A stretch of 64,000 bases of DNA. It comes from Megascapheus bottae (lineage: Eukaryota; Chordata; Mammalia; Rodentia; Geomyidae). Below the pieces are notes generated by a model that saw nothing but the letters and a program-made list of their open reading frames with translations, made no database searches and had not been told where the DNA came from. Made by a program: the position numbers and the translations under genes. Within the stretch, counting starts at the first letter, position 1. The number at the start of each line of letters is the position of its first letter. Below are positions 50,740 to 64,000 of this stretch, in pieces. The stretch lies in NCBI GenBank assembly GCA_024803745.1, contig JANJXV010000024.1:6294106-6358105 (forward strand), in the 5' to 3' direction.

Positions 50740-51660
50740 AATATTTAGATGTAAATCTAAAAAAGTGAATAATAATTATATCCTGAAAATAATATCATGT
50801 TAATGGAACAAAGGAACGAAATACATGACAAAAGACTCCTTAGTTAACATGTTATTCTTCACAAGTTGATTTACAAGGATCATATGATTCCTGCTAAAAT
50901 CCTAGGATGACATGCTCATTCTAAAATTTATATGGGATCATGGAACTTTACAATAGCTAAAAATACTGAAAAGCGTATTTCAAAGTAGATTGAGTCATTT
51001 TTCTCTGTTGCAAAAGTTATTAAACAACTATGATAATAAATTGTGACATAAATTTGGGAACAATCTAGGCACATTAATGCATGAAAAAGTAGAAAACTAG
51101 AAACAGATGCACAAAAAATTTGTCGAACTGATTTGTGACAAAGCTATAAACGCAATTCAAATATAATGGACTTCCTGTTCTAAAAATGTTGTCAGCAACT
51201 GAATATTCATTGCGGAAAAAGTGAACCCTGAACTAAAACGTACACCTTACACAAAAATTAGCTTAAATATTTGTTAAATATGAAGGAATACTTTAGGACT
51301 AAAGTTGAGTGTTTAGACTTGATATCAAGAGCATAATCTATGAAAGGAAATATCAAGAAATGGGAGCTAATCGGAATTCAAAATTATTGCTTTGCTCAAA
51401 ACCCTATGGAAAAAAAGAAGCTAGAGGCAAAGAGAAAATATTTACAACAATGTATCTGAGACTGGACTATTACTTAGAATATACAGAAAGCTCTCAAAAG
51501 CCAATATTACAAAACAACTCAATTAAAAATAGGCAGAATACAAGGGCCACATATTTTACTGAAGAAATTGTACAGATGGAAAATATGCAAATCAAAATAT
51601 GTTCAATAAAAGTAACTGTTAGAGAAATGAAAAATAAAGTGATAATGAAATAATGCCACT
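50740..51660 (+). mobile_element. Ancient L1 ORF2 remnant, sense
   Basis: TATGGGATCATGGAACTTTAC, GGCACATTAATGCATG, CTATGGAAAAAAAGAAGC, AGAAAATATTTACAACAATG and CAATTAAAAATAGGCAGAAT follow the order of the 3' third of ORF2 in old mammalian L1s. A 114-codon open stretch at 51309-51653 is a surviving piece, not a gene. It is more diverged than the rodent-specific copies. Confidence 0.75.
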
Positions 51661-51880
51661 GTCAAAGATAAAACAGGGCAGACACTAGTTTAGGGTGGTT
51701 AAGTCAGATTCTAGTCTGGAACACAGTACTGCAATAAGAGAAAGCATTCAGCATGAATTCATCTCAACTTCTATGTATACAGCTGTTACTAGGGATTTTA
51801 AACAAAGAATAAAAGAATGTGAGGAAAGAAAGAAGAGATTAGGATGTGTCAGGAACTGGAAAATTACAAAAACAGGAAGT

Positions 51881-52208
51881 TGGTTCCATATCTGCTCTAT
51901 GGTAAATAATGCTGCAATGAATATCGTTGTGCTAGTGGCTTTAATATGTCCTTGTTTCTGAATTTTGGGGTAAATGCCAAGGAGTGGGATTGTTGGGTCA
52001 TAGTGGAGCTCTATGTTTCATCTTTTGTGGAATTGCTTATTTGTTTATTTGAAATAGGGAAGGGAAGGGGAAAAACAAGATGACTGGGGGGGGAAGGGGA
52101 CAAAAACATGAGAAGTGATATCAATGTATGAGAAGTAATGCACCTATTACCTAACAAATGTAACTGTAACCCCTTTATACATTATCTGAACAATAAAATA
52201 AAAAAAAG
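51881..52208. mobile_element. Small twin-primed (5'-inverted) L1
   Basis: 51881 to about 52030 is antisense ORF2 C-terminus (TTGGTTCCATATCTGCTCTA, GGGATTGTTGGGTCATAG). From about 52033 the orientation flips to sense 3' UTR (TTGCTTATTTGTTTATTTG, G-rich tract, CAATAAAATAAAAAAAA). Possible imperfect duplication AAACAGGAAGT / AAACAAGAAGT. Confidence 0.82.
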
Positions 52209-52912
52209 ATTCTGTATCTTCAAAAAACAAACAAACAAGAAGTGAGGTTGGTTCATGTGAATCCATATAGATTCGTTCCTGGTGATTGCAGAAGTCAGGC
52301 CCCTACTCCCGGAGAGGATGGGTTATAGTGTGCCTACCTTCAGTGTTGACTAACACAAAAAAATGGTCATCTTTAGTTTTCTCAAACAGGGACATTTTAA
52401 AGGTTATATATTGGAAATTTTGTTGTAGATAACATTCTTGAATTAATAAAATATAGGTATGAAAAGGAGATTAGTGAATGACAGGAAGCCCAAGATGAGC
52501 TACAAAAACAAGGAACCTATAGAATACAGCTCTAATCAGGGAATGTTGAAATAAGTATGTTCTCCATGTTTATTCTGATAAAGGATGTACATATAGAAAG
52601 AAGGAAATATCAACACACAACAGGTGTCTGTGAAACTGATAAAATCTGATAAGATCAGTGGACTGGGTCTGCCATGCTTGAAATGTGTGTCCTCCAAACC
52701 TCATATAAAATGTAATGGCATTTTTAGTCTGTGGAGCCTTTGACAGGTTATTATGTGATGAGTGATATGATTATGTCTGAGAAACTAGGTAATGGGTATG
52801 TGTAATCACTGCTGTTTCTCCGAATCCAGGTTAATCTGTAAGTACTCATAATAGGTTTTAGAAAATTTACCCCTAGAAGGATGCACTGATCGTGGGGCAG
52901 ACTGACAGGGGC

Positions 52913-52955
<43 letters not shown>

Positions 52956-53379
52956 CCATTCGTACACTTACTAGGGAGCAAACAGAGAAAAAAGTCCCCA
53001 CTAGGTTATTTGTACATTTCAGTGATTAGGAGAGAGGGAAAAAAGGAGAAGTAAGTGATTCAAGAATAGAAATTCAGTTTTGCTTTTATTCTGATTTCAT
53101 TTAATCAACTAAGAAGAGTATACAAGATGAGAAGACAAGAGGAAAGAGGAAGAGACAAGGAAGAGATACTCAAATGCCCTGCTAGGTTTTAGATGTCTAC
53201 TATTCACATAACCCTTCAATGTAAAAATGAAGATTAAATATCTGTAATGTATATATCAAGACAAGGGGATTTTTAAAAAGTTCAGGGGCAAGGGAATATT
53301 GTAAAAGTATCTAAATTAATTCCAAATGCAGGCCAGATAAAATGAATTGTATTCACATTATATCATAAAGAGGAAATAA
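52209..53379. other. Unannotated stretch with (TG)n
   Basis: No gene. A TG microsatellite of about 40 bp lies at 52914-52954; a purine-rich patch lies at 53100-53170. Confidence 0.6.
52914..52954 (+). repeat. (TG)n microsatellite
   Basis: About twenty uninterrupted TG units. Confidence 0.95.
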
Positions 53380-53575
53380 GTACCTTCCATGTATTATGTA
53401 CTATATTAGTGCTTAGAAGTATCATCTTGTTTAAACTTTATAACGGCTTAAAAAGCTTGTGTCACTATCAAAACTTTCTAGTCATAGAATTTAATGCATT
53501 TGCCAAATGAAATAAAGTCAGTAGGTAATTTCTTGAGCTAAAATTTGAATCTAGATTTAAGCCCCAACCTTAGTC
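53380..53575 (-). mobile_element. MIR, antisense
   Basis: CATGTATTATGTACTATATTAGTGC, ATCTTGTTTAAACTTTATAAC, TTTGCCAAATGAAATAAAGTC and AGCTAAAATTTGAATCTAG reproduce the order of the reverse MIR consensus (ACTATGTGCCAGGCACTG, TCTCATTTAATCCTCACAAC, TTGCCCAAGGTCAC, ATTTGAACCCAG). Confidence 0.7.
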
Positions 53576-54782
53576 TTCCCGTCATAACAAGGAATTTGTT
53601 CTGGATTAAAGACAGGAACTTAGACCTTCTGAGAGCTATAGACATTATATTTTTATTGTAAGGCTTTTTAAAGTCAAACTTCTACTTATATACACATAAG
53701 TACTTGATTTCCTCTGCTCACATATCTGGCATATCTTCCCAGGATAGCATATCATATGAATATTCATCTCTCTCTGTTGTCTGAGTGACATACCCCACTA
53801 TCGCTAGGAAGCCAGCTTCTCCTTGGATGACAAATAGTTTAACTTTTTATACTAACAGACAACTTCCTTCCTTTTTAATTTTCCAGTCAACACTTTCATG
53901 AGTTTGTTTGCAGGTACACAAGCTCTTATGCTTTGTTAAGTAGTGTCTTTCACTTGACTAATATAGACAGCAAGACTTCAGTTCTGGGTCCTTGAACTTA
54001 CATGGCACATTAGCTCCAGCTTCATTAACTACAAACACAGGAGTTATTAAACCTTTACATCTGTTAGCAAGTAAATAGAAAAATCTTTTCATCTTTTCAG
54101 ACAATCTTACATATTCTAAGGTTTTTATTTCTCTGTCTGTAGTGATTTACTATATTTTCTTGACCCCCTGTGTTTCCTCTGAAGGAAAGATGTTTAAAGA
54201 TTTTTAAGATTGACATATCATGCCTATGATCTCTGGGGCTTTTAAGCCAATTTTCTTACAGTTCATCACTAGTCAATTATTTAAGGCCAACAGGAGTCAA
54301 ATTTAGCCTCAAAGACAAGCTTTATGTACAGGTTAGGAATTATGTCTAAATGAATATATATATGTTTATATATATATATATATATACCCTCTTCCCACCC
54401 TCACCCCATCCCACGACAGAGATCTTAGTGATGATGTTTTAGGTACACTTGATTTAATCAATCATCAAAGGCATTATAATGCGAAACCACATCTCATTCA
54501 GCATCTGTCAAATGAATGCACAAGTTCTGCATCTGTACTATTCAAACTGGAATAGTATGACTCCTATAAAATACTTTTTAAAAAAAGTTAGATGGTAGCA
54601 GGAATTTGAAGCTGTTTATGTGATTCGCCTCTTCTTTCTACCACTTAATTGCTTAAACCTTCACCTTTCTAAAGCATCTAAACCTTAGGTGTGTAGATTT
54701 AACGTCTCGCCATTTTCGCCATCTAGTGGCTATATATATATATGTTTTAGGTTTGGTTTAAAAAAAAATGTTTTTTAATGAC
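53576..54782. other. Unannotated stretch upstream of the KCND2 promoter
   Basis: No gene or clear dispersed repeat. (TA)n tracts lie at about 54355-54386 and 54730-54743. The region 54640-54730 could hold conserved upstream elements, but nothing specific is recognisable. Confidence 0.55.
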
Positions 54783-55078
54783 TTGGGGGGGGAGGGGGAG
54801 GTGGGGTCCAAGCAAAACAAGCCACCCCACAAAAAAACGTTGTCGAATTCAGATTCCCCTTCTTTCCATCGCACTCACCGTTCACACTCCCACTATAGCT
54901 CCTATCCACCATTTTTCCATATGCACAGCGCTGTTGGAGGGACCAAGAGGATGCATGTCCCTGGATGGTGACATTCAGGGGGGTGGGGGGGGAGAGGGGA
55001 GGGACAGGGTCCTCAATTCTGCCTGTCATTTGCAAAGGACGTTGTTGGGGTGCGGGCGGGAGGCTTGTGGGGGGGGGC
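54783..55078 (+). promoter_or_regulatory. G-tract cluster upstream of the KCND2 CpG island
   Basis: Several runs of three or more G's occur close together on the + strand: about 54785-54806 (G8, G5, GG, G4 separated by one or two bases), about 54977-55003 (G6, G8, G4, GGG) and about 55068-55078. Each of the first two fits a four-tract G-quadruplex pattern. The position, 0.5-0.8 kb before the CpG island, suggests a promoter-proximal element, but no function is shown by the sequence. Confidence 0.4.
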
Positions 55079-56406
55079 GCGTTGCGCAAAGACCTACATG
55101 GAGGAGACTGACAGACTTTTCAGCAAGTTGAATAAATGACCTAGTAAACCCAGCAACCTTCACATCAGCTTCGAAAAAAAAAATACAACAGAGAATGAAA
55201 GGAAAGCACTTAATAATAAAATCATCATCCTGCCTCGGATGCAGGTCTTGGGGACCAGTCGTCCCCAAATGACAACCAACAACTCGTGCGTGTTCAGCTC
55301 TGGTGCCTCGCTTCTCCTGAGTCTCCTACATATACATGTATATATACATATATATTAATTTGTTTATCTTGCCCGCTCCCCCTTTTCCCACGCTCTCCTT
55401 GCACCCGGACTTGGGGTTGGTGGGGGAGACGAAAGAAGGTACACCCGGTCCCCTTCCTCCACTCCTCCACCAAACCTCCGCAGCCGAGCGCGTGAACCTG
55501 CTCTTTGTTCATCCGAGGGTGGCTCTCCTCCCTCGGCAGAGGCACCTGGATGTTCTCCCCGGGTGACATTTGGCGCCGGGGCTGGTGGGTGGCTGGGGTG
55601 GAGCGAGTGGAGCCCAAGGGGGCGGGGGCGGAGAAAGGTCAAGCCGAGGGAAAGGCAAGGAGACGCCTTTCCTAACCTGCGTGGCGGGGCGGACCACGCG
55701 TGCTTATTTATTTATTTTTCCCCCCTATTTATTGATCGCACGAGCTGAGTGGCGCCGGGAACTCGCGGAGGTGTGGGGTGGTGGTTGGGGGGGGGGGAGA
55801 TGCAGGACCACCCACTGGCGGGGAAGCAGCGAGCTGCCCGCCCGCGCCCCCGCGCTGCCGCCCAGCGCCTCCAGCCTCCTCCGCGCGCCTGCGAGAACCC
55901 GAGTCGACCCCGGCCCGGGCCCCGCCGTGGCCGCCGGCGCCGCGCCACCGCCTCCAGCCCGGCCGCCCCGCAAGCCCGCCGCCCCGCAGCCCCACGACGC
56001 ACCGCCCCGGCCGGGGGCGCAGCAGCCGCGCAGTAAGTTGGCACGGCGGGCGCGAGCGTGTGTGTCCTCGGTCCTCGCCACCCCCGCACCTTTTGAACTT
56101 GTTGCTGTTGCTCTGGGCTCCCAGGAGCCTGGCCATGGGGAGGTGACGAAGAGGAGGGGGGACACGCGCGGATGGGGGAAGGGGCAGAAGAGCTCGCTTG
56201 AGCTTTATTTATGCACCCTCGGCCCATCGGATCAGGCTGCTTCCAGAGCTGCAATCTTTTTATTTTTTTTCCCCCTCGCTTGCTTTTTTTTTCGCCTCCC
56301 TTTCCTCTCTCTTCTTTTCCTTTTCCTTTTCCGGGTGCACGGCGTAGAGAAAGTCTCTATGCAACTCAGCCCCAGCGCGCACTTTGCCAGGTATGTACCG
56401 CGGTGA

Positions 56407-58454
<2,048 letters not shown>

Positions 58455-60440
58455 TAAGGTGCCATCTCAAGGGAAGGGAAGGGAAGGGGTGGGGGGTACG
58501 GCTGGACAGGGCTCGGTTGTGTGCGGACACCACTGGGGTTACATGCATCTGGAGGCATTCGCTCTTTCTTTCGGTGGATCTAAGGAAACTAGTGTCCACA
58601 TGAGGCGGGACATAAGTTTGACCTCCTGGTATGGGTGTGGCCCAGAGAGAGACGTCCTCAGGGATTGCTGGCACAGATTGGTTAACATGATGACTGCAGA
58701 TAACACGAAGAGAGTTTAGAGTTCCTGAAGATAGAGATTGTTAAGAAGTATATAATAGAGACACATAAAAATGCAATGACAAAGTGAAGCCAAATTTACA
58801 TTCTAATAAATATATACAACTATGTTCACCACATAGTGAAATGTGTACAGACTGCTTCAGTACATTCCGACAGAATTCCCCTATGTATAGGGGATATATT
58901 AACTTTTTACATTAATAGATATTCATGACATGCATCTTCTAGGAATCTTAATTCTTATTTCACAACATTGCACAAATAAATATCGATATTTTTAGATATC
59001 TATCTGTGCCTATAAACATAGGTATGAGTATCTAAAATATTTACATCTCAGCACATAATCACATATATGCATTTTAATTATGGCTGGTAGGTTATGTGTT
59101 GGGATATTAGTGCTGAAATTGATTGGCTTGGCAAAATATAGTGGGATGGAGTTCAAAAATCTAGATTCATAGTTACAAAGGAAAAGAAGCACATAGCTGC
59201 TTATCCACAATTTTCTTATAAGCTACAGATCTTATCAGGCAGTGGTTTCAAGTGTAGCACAATGGAAGATGGAAATGTAGCTGATATCAATGCTCACCAC
59301 AGCTTGGTTGCATGTTAGAATTTTGCTCTTTGGTTCCTTCTATAATTCTTTGCTGCATTTTTTTTAACTGGTTGTATAAAGTTTGGTGAAGAAGAGGAGT
59401 ATATGTATTGTGAATTCGTTTAAGTATTTAAAATGAACTTTTATGGAGAACATGAATATTCTTTAGATGGTGGAAGAAAAAGGAGCAAGGTTTCAGGTGG
59501 TTAAGAATGTTAATGAAACTTCAGAAAACTCAAAGCAATTTACATATTAGAAAATCTAAGAAAATAAAAATGTGAAAGCCTTTCACATGGTCTTTGATGA
59601 GCCAGAAAGAGATTCAGATGCCCTATCTTCAGCTGCATGCTACTTTTGTGGCATAGGCAATCAGCTTACTAAGAATTTCCCACAATGGTTATAGAAATGC
59701 AATATCCCAAAGGTTGCCTTTTAACTCTTGTGTTTCTGGATAACTTAATTTTGTAAAAATACCACTGTGGTTAAAGTCAGTTTAATTTTATAAGGCATAT
59801 TGTAATGAATGGGATTTTTTATGCTGTCAGATGGCCAACAAATGGCACGTGGTTATGTGAGAAACTTTTGGATAATTAAGAAATTTTGGTAGACTAAAAT
59901 ACAATGCTTCCGATGCTGATTTAGTCTTATGTAACTTGGAAGATCTATTGGTGGGCTTTTGAAAAGAATTTGTGACATGCACACCTTATTGTTGATATTT
60001 CCCTAGATACTGTTAGCAACTTTGCAAAGATCATGAAGACAATGTAGAGCTCATCAGCAGTGAATGAGGGGCAGAGTTTCTATTAGAGGGTTTTCTTTAT
60101 TGTCTATGTCAGTTGAAACCTAGGTTAAAAAAACAGTTCAGTAGTGTGAGTTATCTTTGATCTTTAAGATTGAATTTAGGAATTCTTACAATGAGTGTTG
60201 ATGAATTGTTGAAAGTTCCAGATTTCAGAAGTTGCTGCAGCTTTAGAGGATGAGGTGTGAGGTATAACTTTTTGAAAATATTCAGTAGTTTCAGCTAATG
60301 TCAGATGTGTCTGAGGGATTATCATGAATTTTCCAATATGTCAGTATTTTGAAGTGGCTTTTAGTCTTAACAATGCTACATTTGATTTGTTTATGGTATT
60401 AGATGTGAAAAGGTAATCTGAAACAATTGTTATCAGGAGA

Positions 60441-60647
60441 TTTTTTTTCTTTTTTTTTTTTTGCCAGTTGTGGGGCTTGCACTCAGGGCCTGAGCACTGT
60501 CATTGGACTTTTCTCAAGGCTAGAGCTCTACCACTTGAGCCACAGCACCACTTCCAGCTTTTTTCGATATATGTGGTACCAAGGAATTGAACCTGGGTCT
60601 TGTGTATGCTAGGCAAGCACTCTACCACTAGACCAAATTCCTGATCC
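60441..60647 (-). mobile_element. Dimeric tRNA-like SINE (IDL-Geo-like), antisense
   Basis: Full dimer read on the minus strand, with the oligo(A) tail appearing as a T-run at the left edge. A short direct repeat, CAGGAG, flanks it. The element keeps GAACCTGGGTC and GCTAGGCAAGCACTCTACCA, which correspond to the B-box and A-box arms of the left unit. Confidence 0.85.
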
Positions 60648-60984
60648 CAGGAGTTTTTGCTTATATAAATATTACTTACGTGGATAGGAATACTTTATCC
60701 TTGAGACACAGCAGAATCATCTACCTGATAATTCTTCGGTTACTTTAGGCATTATCCAGTTGGCTTTTTAACTGGAAGGCCACCTTATTGTAATTATTGT
60801 ATCTTAAAACTATCATGCAGTTAAGTAACAATTACTTGCTAACTGAAATATCAATTATAACTTTAATCTTTCCATAAAATTAATACTGTAGAGTACCAAA
60901 CTAAAATATTTAGAGTGGTTATGTAGGTTGTCTCCTACTGTGTTTTTTGAAATTATTCATTCATTTATCTACTTACCTGGTTGA

Positions 60985-61115
60985 CTTCAGACTTGGTTTT
61001 CTTGTACTCCACAACTTGGGGACGGAGTCTCCTAGACCTTTTTGTCCTAGGTGGCTTCAAGCCATGAGCCTCTGAATATGGGCTTCCTAATAGCCAGGAT
61101 TGCAGGTTTAAAACA
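60985..61115 (-). mobile_element. B1-like dimeric SINE fragment, antisense
   Basis: Diverged left-half fragment, with GGAGTCTCCTAGACC, then the reverse of the TCCTAGCTA / GGATTACAG region. The right half is missing. Confidence 0.5.
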
Positions 61116-61943
61116 CCAGTTCTTGATTTCATTTCTTCCTTTGAGCATATTTATTGACTTATACAGGTCCCTGTTTGCCCTTTTGCCCCAGCCCTCTAGT
61201 TCTCCTTCCAGAATGCCAGCTCTAATTATTACCTTAAACTGTTGTGATTGTAAAAGAATCAGAAATCCCCTTTTTGTCCTAAACTTCTTTAAAAGATCAT
61301 ACCCAGTTTATTCTTTCATTAAGATGAAGATATTTATATGTTACCAAATCTAGGAAATGTCCAATCATCCATGGATAATTGTATATCTTACTGCATAAAA
61401 ATGTATTTAATACGTTAAAACATTCGCTTATAATTCACCTAATTTTCATGACTTTGGAGTTAGAAGTGAGTTTGGATAGCATACTAAATATTTTGAGGAG
61501 TTATAATTTGCCAGTATTGTTGGTCATGATTACTTGCCATTTTTAAAGTTTTTTTTTATATATCATGTTGTTCATGGTCTAAAACTGAAGAATTCTGAAA
61601 TGTTATATTTGTGGTTTATACCATTGCTTTAATTTTAAAATGAAGTTGTTTTCTTCAGTTTTCAATGCGTGAAAGAAAGATGCCATGCATTTGTATAAAG
61701 CATAGATTTAGAATGGAATTTTGTGATTTCATCTATATAAATCATATTCTGATTTTTGAGTAGATTTTGGAAAACAAAGCATTTTCTGTATCTAAAATAG
61801 GATATTTTAATCCACATAATTTAGTGCAGATATCTATTTCATAAAACCCTAAGGAATTAGTTTTCTCATTTTTAATTAATTGAGTGAATCATGATTTTTT
61901 AGGAGACTGTGAATATAGTTTTGTGTACAGGGGACTATGAGGT

Positions 61944-61998
61944 CAAAACCAAACCCAGTACAAAACCAAACCAAATCAAACCAAACCAAACCAAAACA
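61944..61998 (+). repeat. (CCAAA)n pentanucleotide repeat
   Basis: Imperfect tandem AACCA/CCAAA units in KCND2 intron 1. Confidence 0.85.
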
Positions 61999-62083
61999 CT
62001 AAGTTTTATAGCAGTGTTTCAGTCATGGTGTCACTCTAAAATAATAATGTTTGATTCCTAGCCTTGAGCAAAAAAAAGGTTAC

Positions 62084-62325
62084 ATTGCTGGTGGCTGACA
62101 TCTATTTATCCTAGCTATTCAGGAGGCTGAAATCTGAGGATCATGATTTGAAGCCAGAACAGGCAGAAAAGTCCATGAAACTCTTATCTCCAATAAACTA
62201 CTCAGACAAAGCCAGAAGTGGCTCCAGTGGTACAATGCTAGTCTTGAGCACAAAAAGGCCCAATGACGGAGTCCAGACTTTGAATTTAATTCGCAGGACT
62301 GGCACAACAAAAAGAATGATGAATT
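62084..62325 (+). mobile_element. B1-like/ID-like dimeric SINE, sense
   Basis: Left half has CTGGTGGCTGACATC and CAGGAGGCTGAAATCTGAGG (B1/Alu-like). The middle has TCTTATCTCCAATAAAC, and the right half has a diverged GTGGTACAATGCTAGTCTTGAG core and ends in CAGGACTGGCACAACAAAAAG. Confidence 0.75.
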
Positions 62326-63435
62326 TCTTCCAAATATCATATTCCTGTTATTGGGGGAATGTTAGGAGTGTACTTTACAAAACCATTATGTAGAGACTTT
62401 TAATACACCCAGCTTAATGTTAAATGTCTTCATTATGTTGTAGTGATTATTTGAATTAGAAATAATACTTGAATAGGCAATCTAAAATAATATGTATATT
62501 ATCCTAGCATCCTAAATATATTCTCTTAAATCCTAAAACTTTAGCCTTTGTTTGATTACCAGAGAATGTGAAAAAGGAAATAATATGTGTTCTTTGGACA
62601 GAGTGAAATATACCATAGAAAGGGGGAGAGTTTATAATCAGAGGGCTACTATGCTGATCTTTTCTTTTCTGTTTCCTTTCAGACTATCAATTGGCTTGAA
62701 CTTATTTCATTTTGACAGTCAAACCACTTAATTCCTAACTTTCCTTTTTGTTATGTTCCTGTTTAAACATGGTCACTGAAGTGAAAATTTCTAACTCCCT
62801 GATTATGCAGTTTTAAGTGGAAAAACCCAAGCTGTTATTTAAAGTGGATCATTTGATATAGGTAAAATTTGGTGCCTGACCCATAGTTAAGTGACTAAAA
62901 ATAGCAACATTTATTTTTGAAATTTCATTTGCTTGCTTATTTTTTTCTGTGCAATTATGTGTGCAATTATCTAGGGCTGTTTTTTATTTTATAGGGGTAG
63001 GAGATGGAATAAGTTGATGATGTGCTCCACTTAACTGCACATTTCTCTCCTGTGTCTATGCACTGCTACTTACCTTTCATTTTCCTCAGTATCCCAGCTG
63101 ACTCTGTATTTATATCACATAATAAAACTGGTCTTTATCATAAAGATGCCCAATCACCTTCACAGAACCTAGTGTGAAACTTTAGGCCATTTGAGGTAGG
63201 AGGGAAGAATTTATTGCCCTTTGGCCTGATAGAAAAGAAAGTAAATCAATTGCTTTGATTGTTAAAAGAGCTGACCTATGAGTAGCAGAAAATGTACAAT
63301 ATGACCACTCAAAAAGGAACTCAATGGTGAAAGAACGCAAATGGTGAAAAAAAATCACTGGAAAAGAAGTATAATTACACACTCATTGTTTCCTACGCAC
63401 CACTCTCCATATGTCTTACATTGTTCTCTGAACAT

Positions 63436-63490
63436 ATCTATCTATCTATCTGTGCTAGTGGAGCACTATATATATATATATATATGTATA
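63436..63490 (+). repeat. (TCTA)n followed by (TA)n
   Basis: A short TATC tetranucleotide run at about 63436-63451 is followed by about ten TA units at 63466-63486. Confidence 0.8.
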
Positions 63491-64000
63491 CATATTTATA
63501 CATCTCTTTGTTTCTGTTCACATTGCATAGCTCTTTGCAGTAATAGACCCCATTTAAATATTTTTGCCTTTAGTTCTTTCCTCTGAAAACTACCCTTTAC
63601 ACCTTTACATTGACCTTCACCATAAAGACAACTCAATCTCTCAAGACTACATCATGTCTATTTGAAATTTTCTTTGACACTGCTTAAATGCCATTTTATT
63701 TATAACTGATAGTTTTGCTTCTTGCCTTTCTAAGAAGATTGACCAGCTTTTGAGATTGGTTGTATATGCATCTCTTTTGTCACCGAATACCTAGCCCATT
63801 GCCTGAATATAGGTGATGATTTTGTATTCGTGTGTTAGTGGTCATTAAGTGAAATGATACTTCACATTAACCATTGACCTAAGCACTCAAGATTATCAAT
63901 AATCTACTCATTTTAGCCAAACACTAACTTTACTCAATTCCCAAAGTATTTGTTTTTTTTCTTTGAGGATTTTCCTTCTAACATACTGGTATTCTCCCTT

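Noticed and set aside
51309..51653. 114-codon open frame as a possible small gene
   Set aside because: It follows the order of ancient L1 ORF2 3' sequence and has no independent support.
55570..56406. 278-codon open frame on the + strand, with long minus-strand frames overlapping it
   Set aside because: Lies wholly in the CpG island, is low-complexity Pro/Arg/Ala, overlaps equally long frames in other frames, and has no domain. GC richness removes stops by chance.

Overview
This window is mammalian nuclear DNA, most likely from a rodent. It is AT-rich, has no operons, and is crowded with LINE-1 (L1) copies and two kinds of dimeric SINE. The commoner SINE has a tRNA-like left half (A box, and a B box reading GGTTCGATTCC) joined to a second unit with a GTGGCTCAAGTGGTAGAG core. 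It resembles the IDL-Geo dimers described from pocket mice, kangaroo rats and pocket gophers (Geomyoidea). The second SINE joins a B1/Alu-like left half (GTGGCTCACACCTG, AGGAGGCTGAGATCTG) to a related right half. I therefore lean towards a heteromyid or other castorimorph rodent. That is an inference from repeat recognition, not a database match.

The one host protein-coding gene is KCND2 (voltage-gated potassium channel Kv4.2), on the + strand near the right end. A GC-rich CpG-island promoter lies at about 55.56-56.52 kb. It is followed by a long leader with short upstream ORFs and a (TG)19 microsatellite. The first coding exon is 57339-58453 and ends inside the codon for Gly372 of the pore selectivity filter. 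Everything after 58453 is the start of intron 1. No later exon is in the window.

Positions 1 to about 54.7 kb are upstream intergenic sequence with no host gene. The layout is: a nested L1 at 1-2822; older L1 3' ends and tandem SINEs at 4.7-7.8 kb; a truncated antisense L1 at 9.2-10.95 kb; scattered SINEs and L1 3' ends at 11-20 kb; and a near full-length antisense L1 at 20.8-27.53 kb. That L1 has recognisable but broken ORF1 and ORF2 and a GC-rich 5' UTR built partly of ~104-113-bp tandem repeats. Next come sparse old repeats at 27.5-42 kb, including an MLT1-like LTR, and a 2.6-kb sense L1 at 42.25-44.84 kb. At 46.8-49.86 kb a twin-primed (5'-inverted) L1 was later invaded by a processed pseudogene of FAM204A, flanked by a perfect 13-bp target duplication. 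An old L1 and a second, small twin-primed L1 lie at 50.7-52.2 kb.

I found no CRISPR array, prokaryotic gene cluster, tRNA or rRNA gene, or convincing new protein system. The most useful non-routine signals are the tandem-repeat L1 promoter with a YY1-like start motif, the layered retroposition events that re-use one target site, the dated nesting of FAM204A inside a twin-primed L1, and G-quadruplex-type tracts both upstream of KCND2 and 17 nt inside its intron 1.
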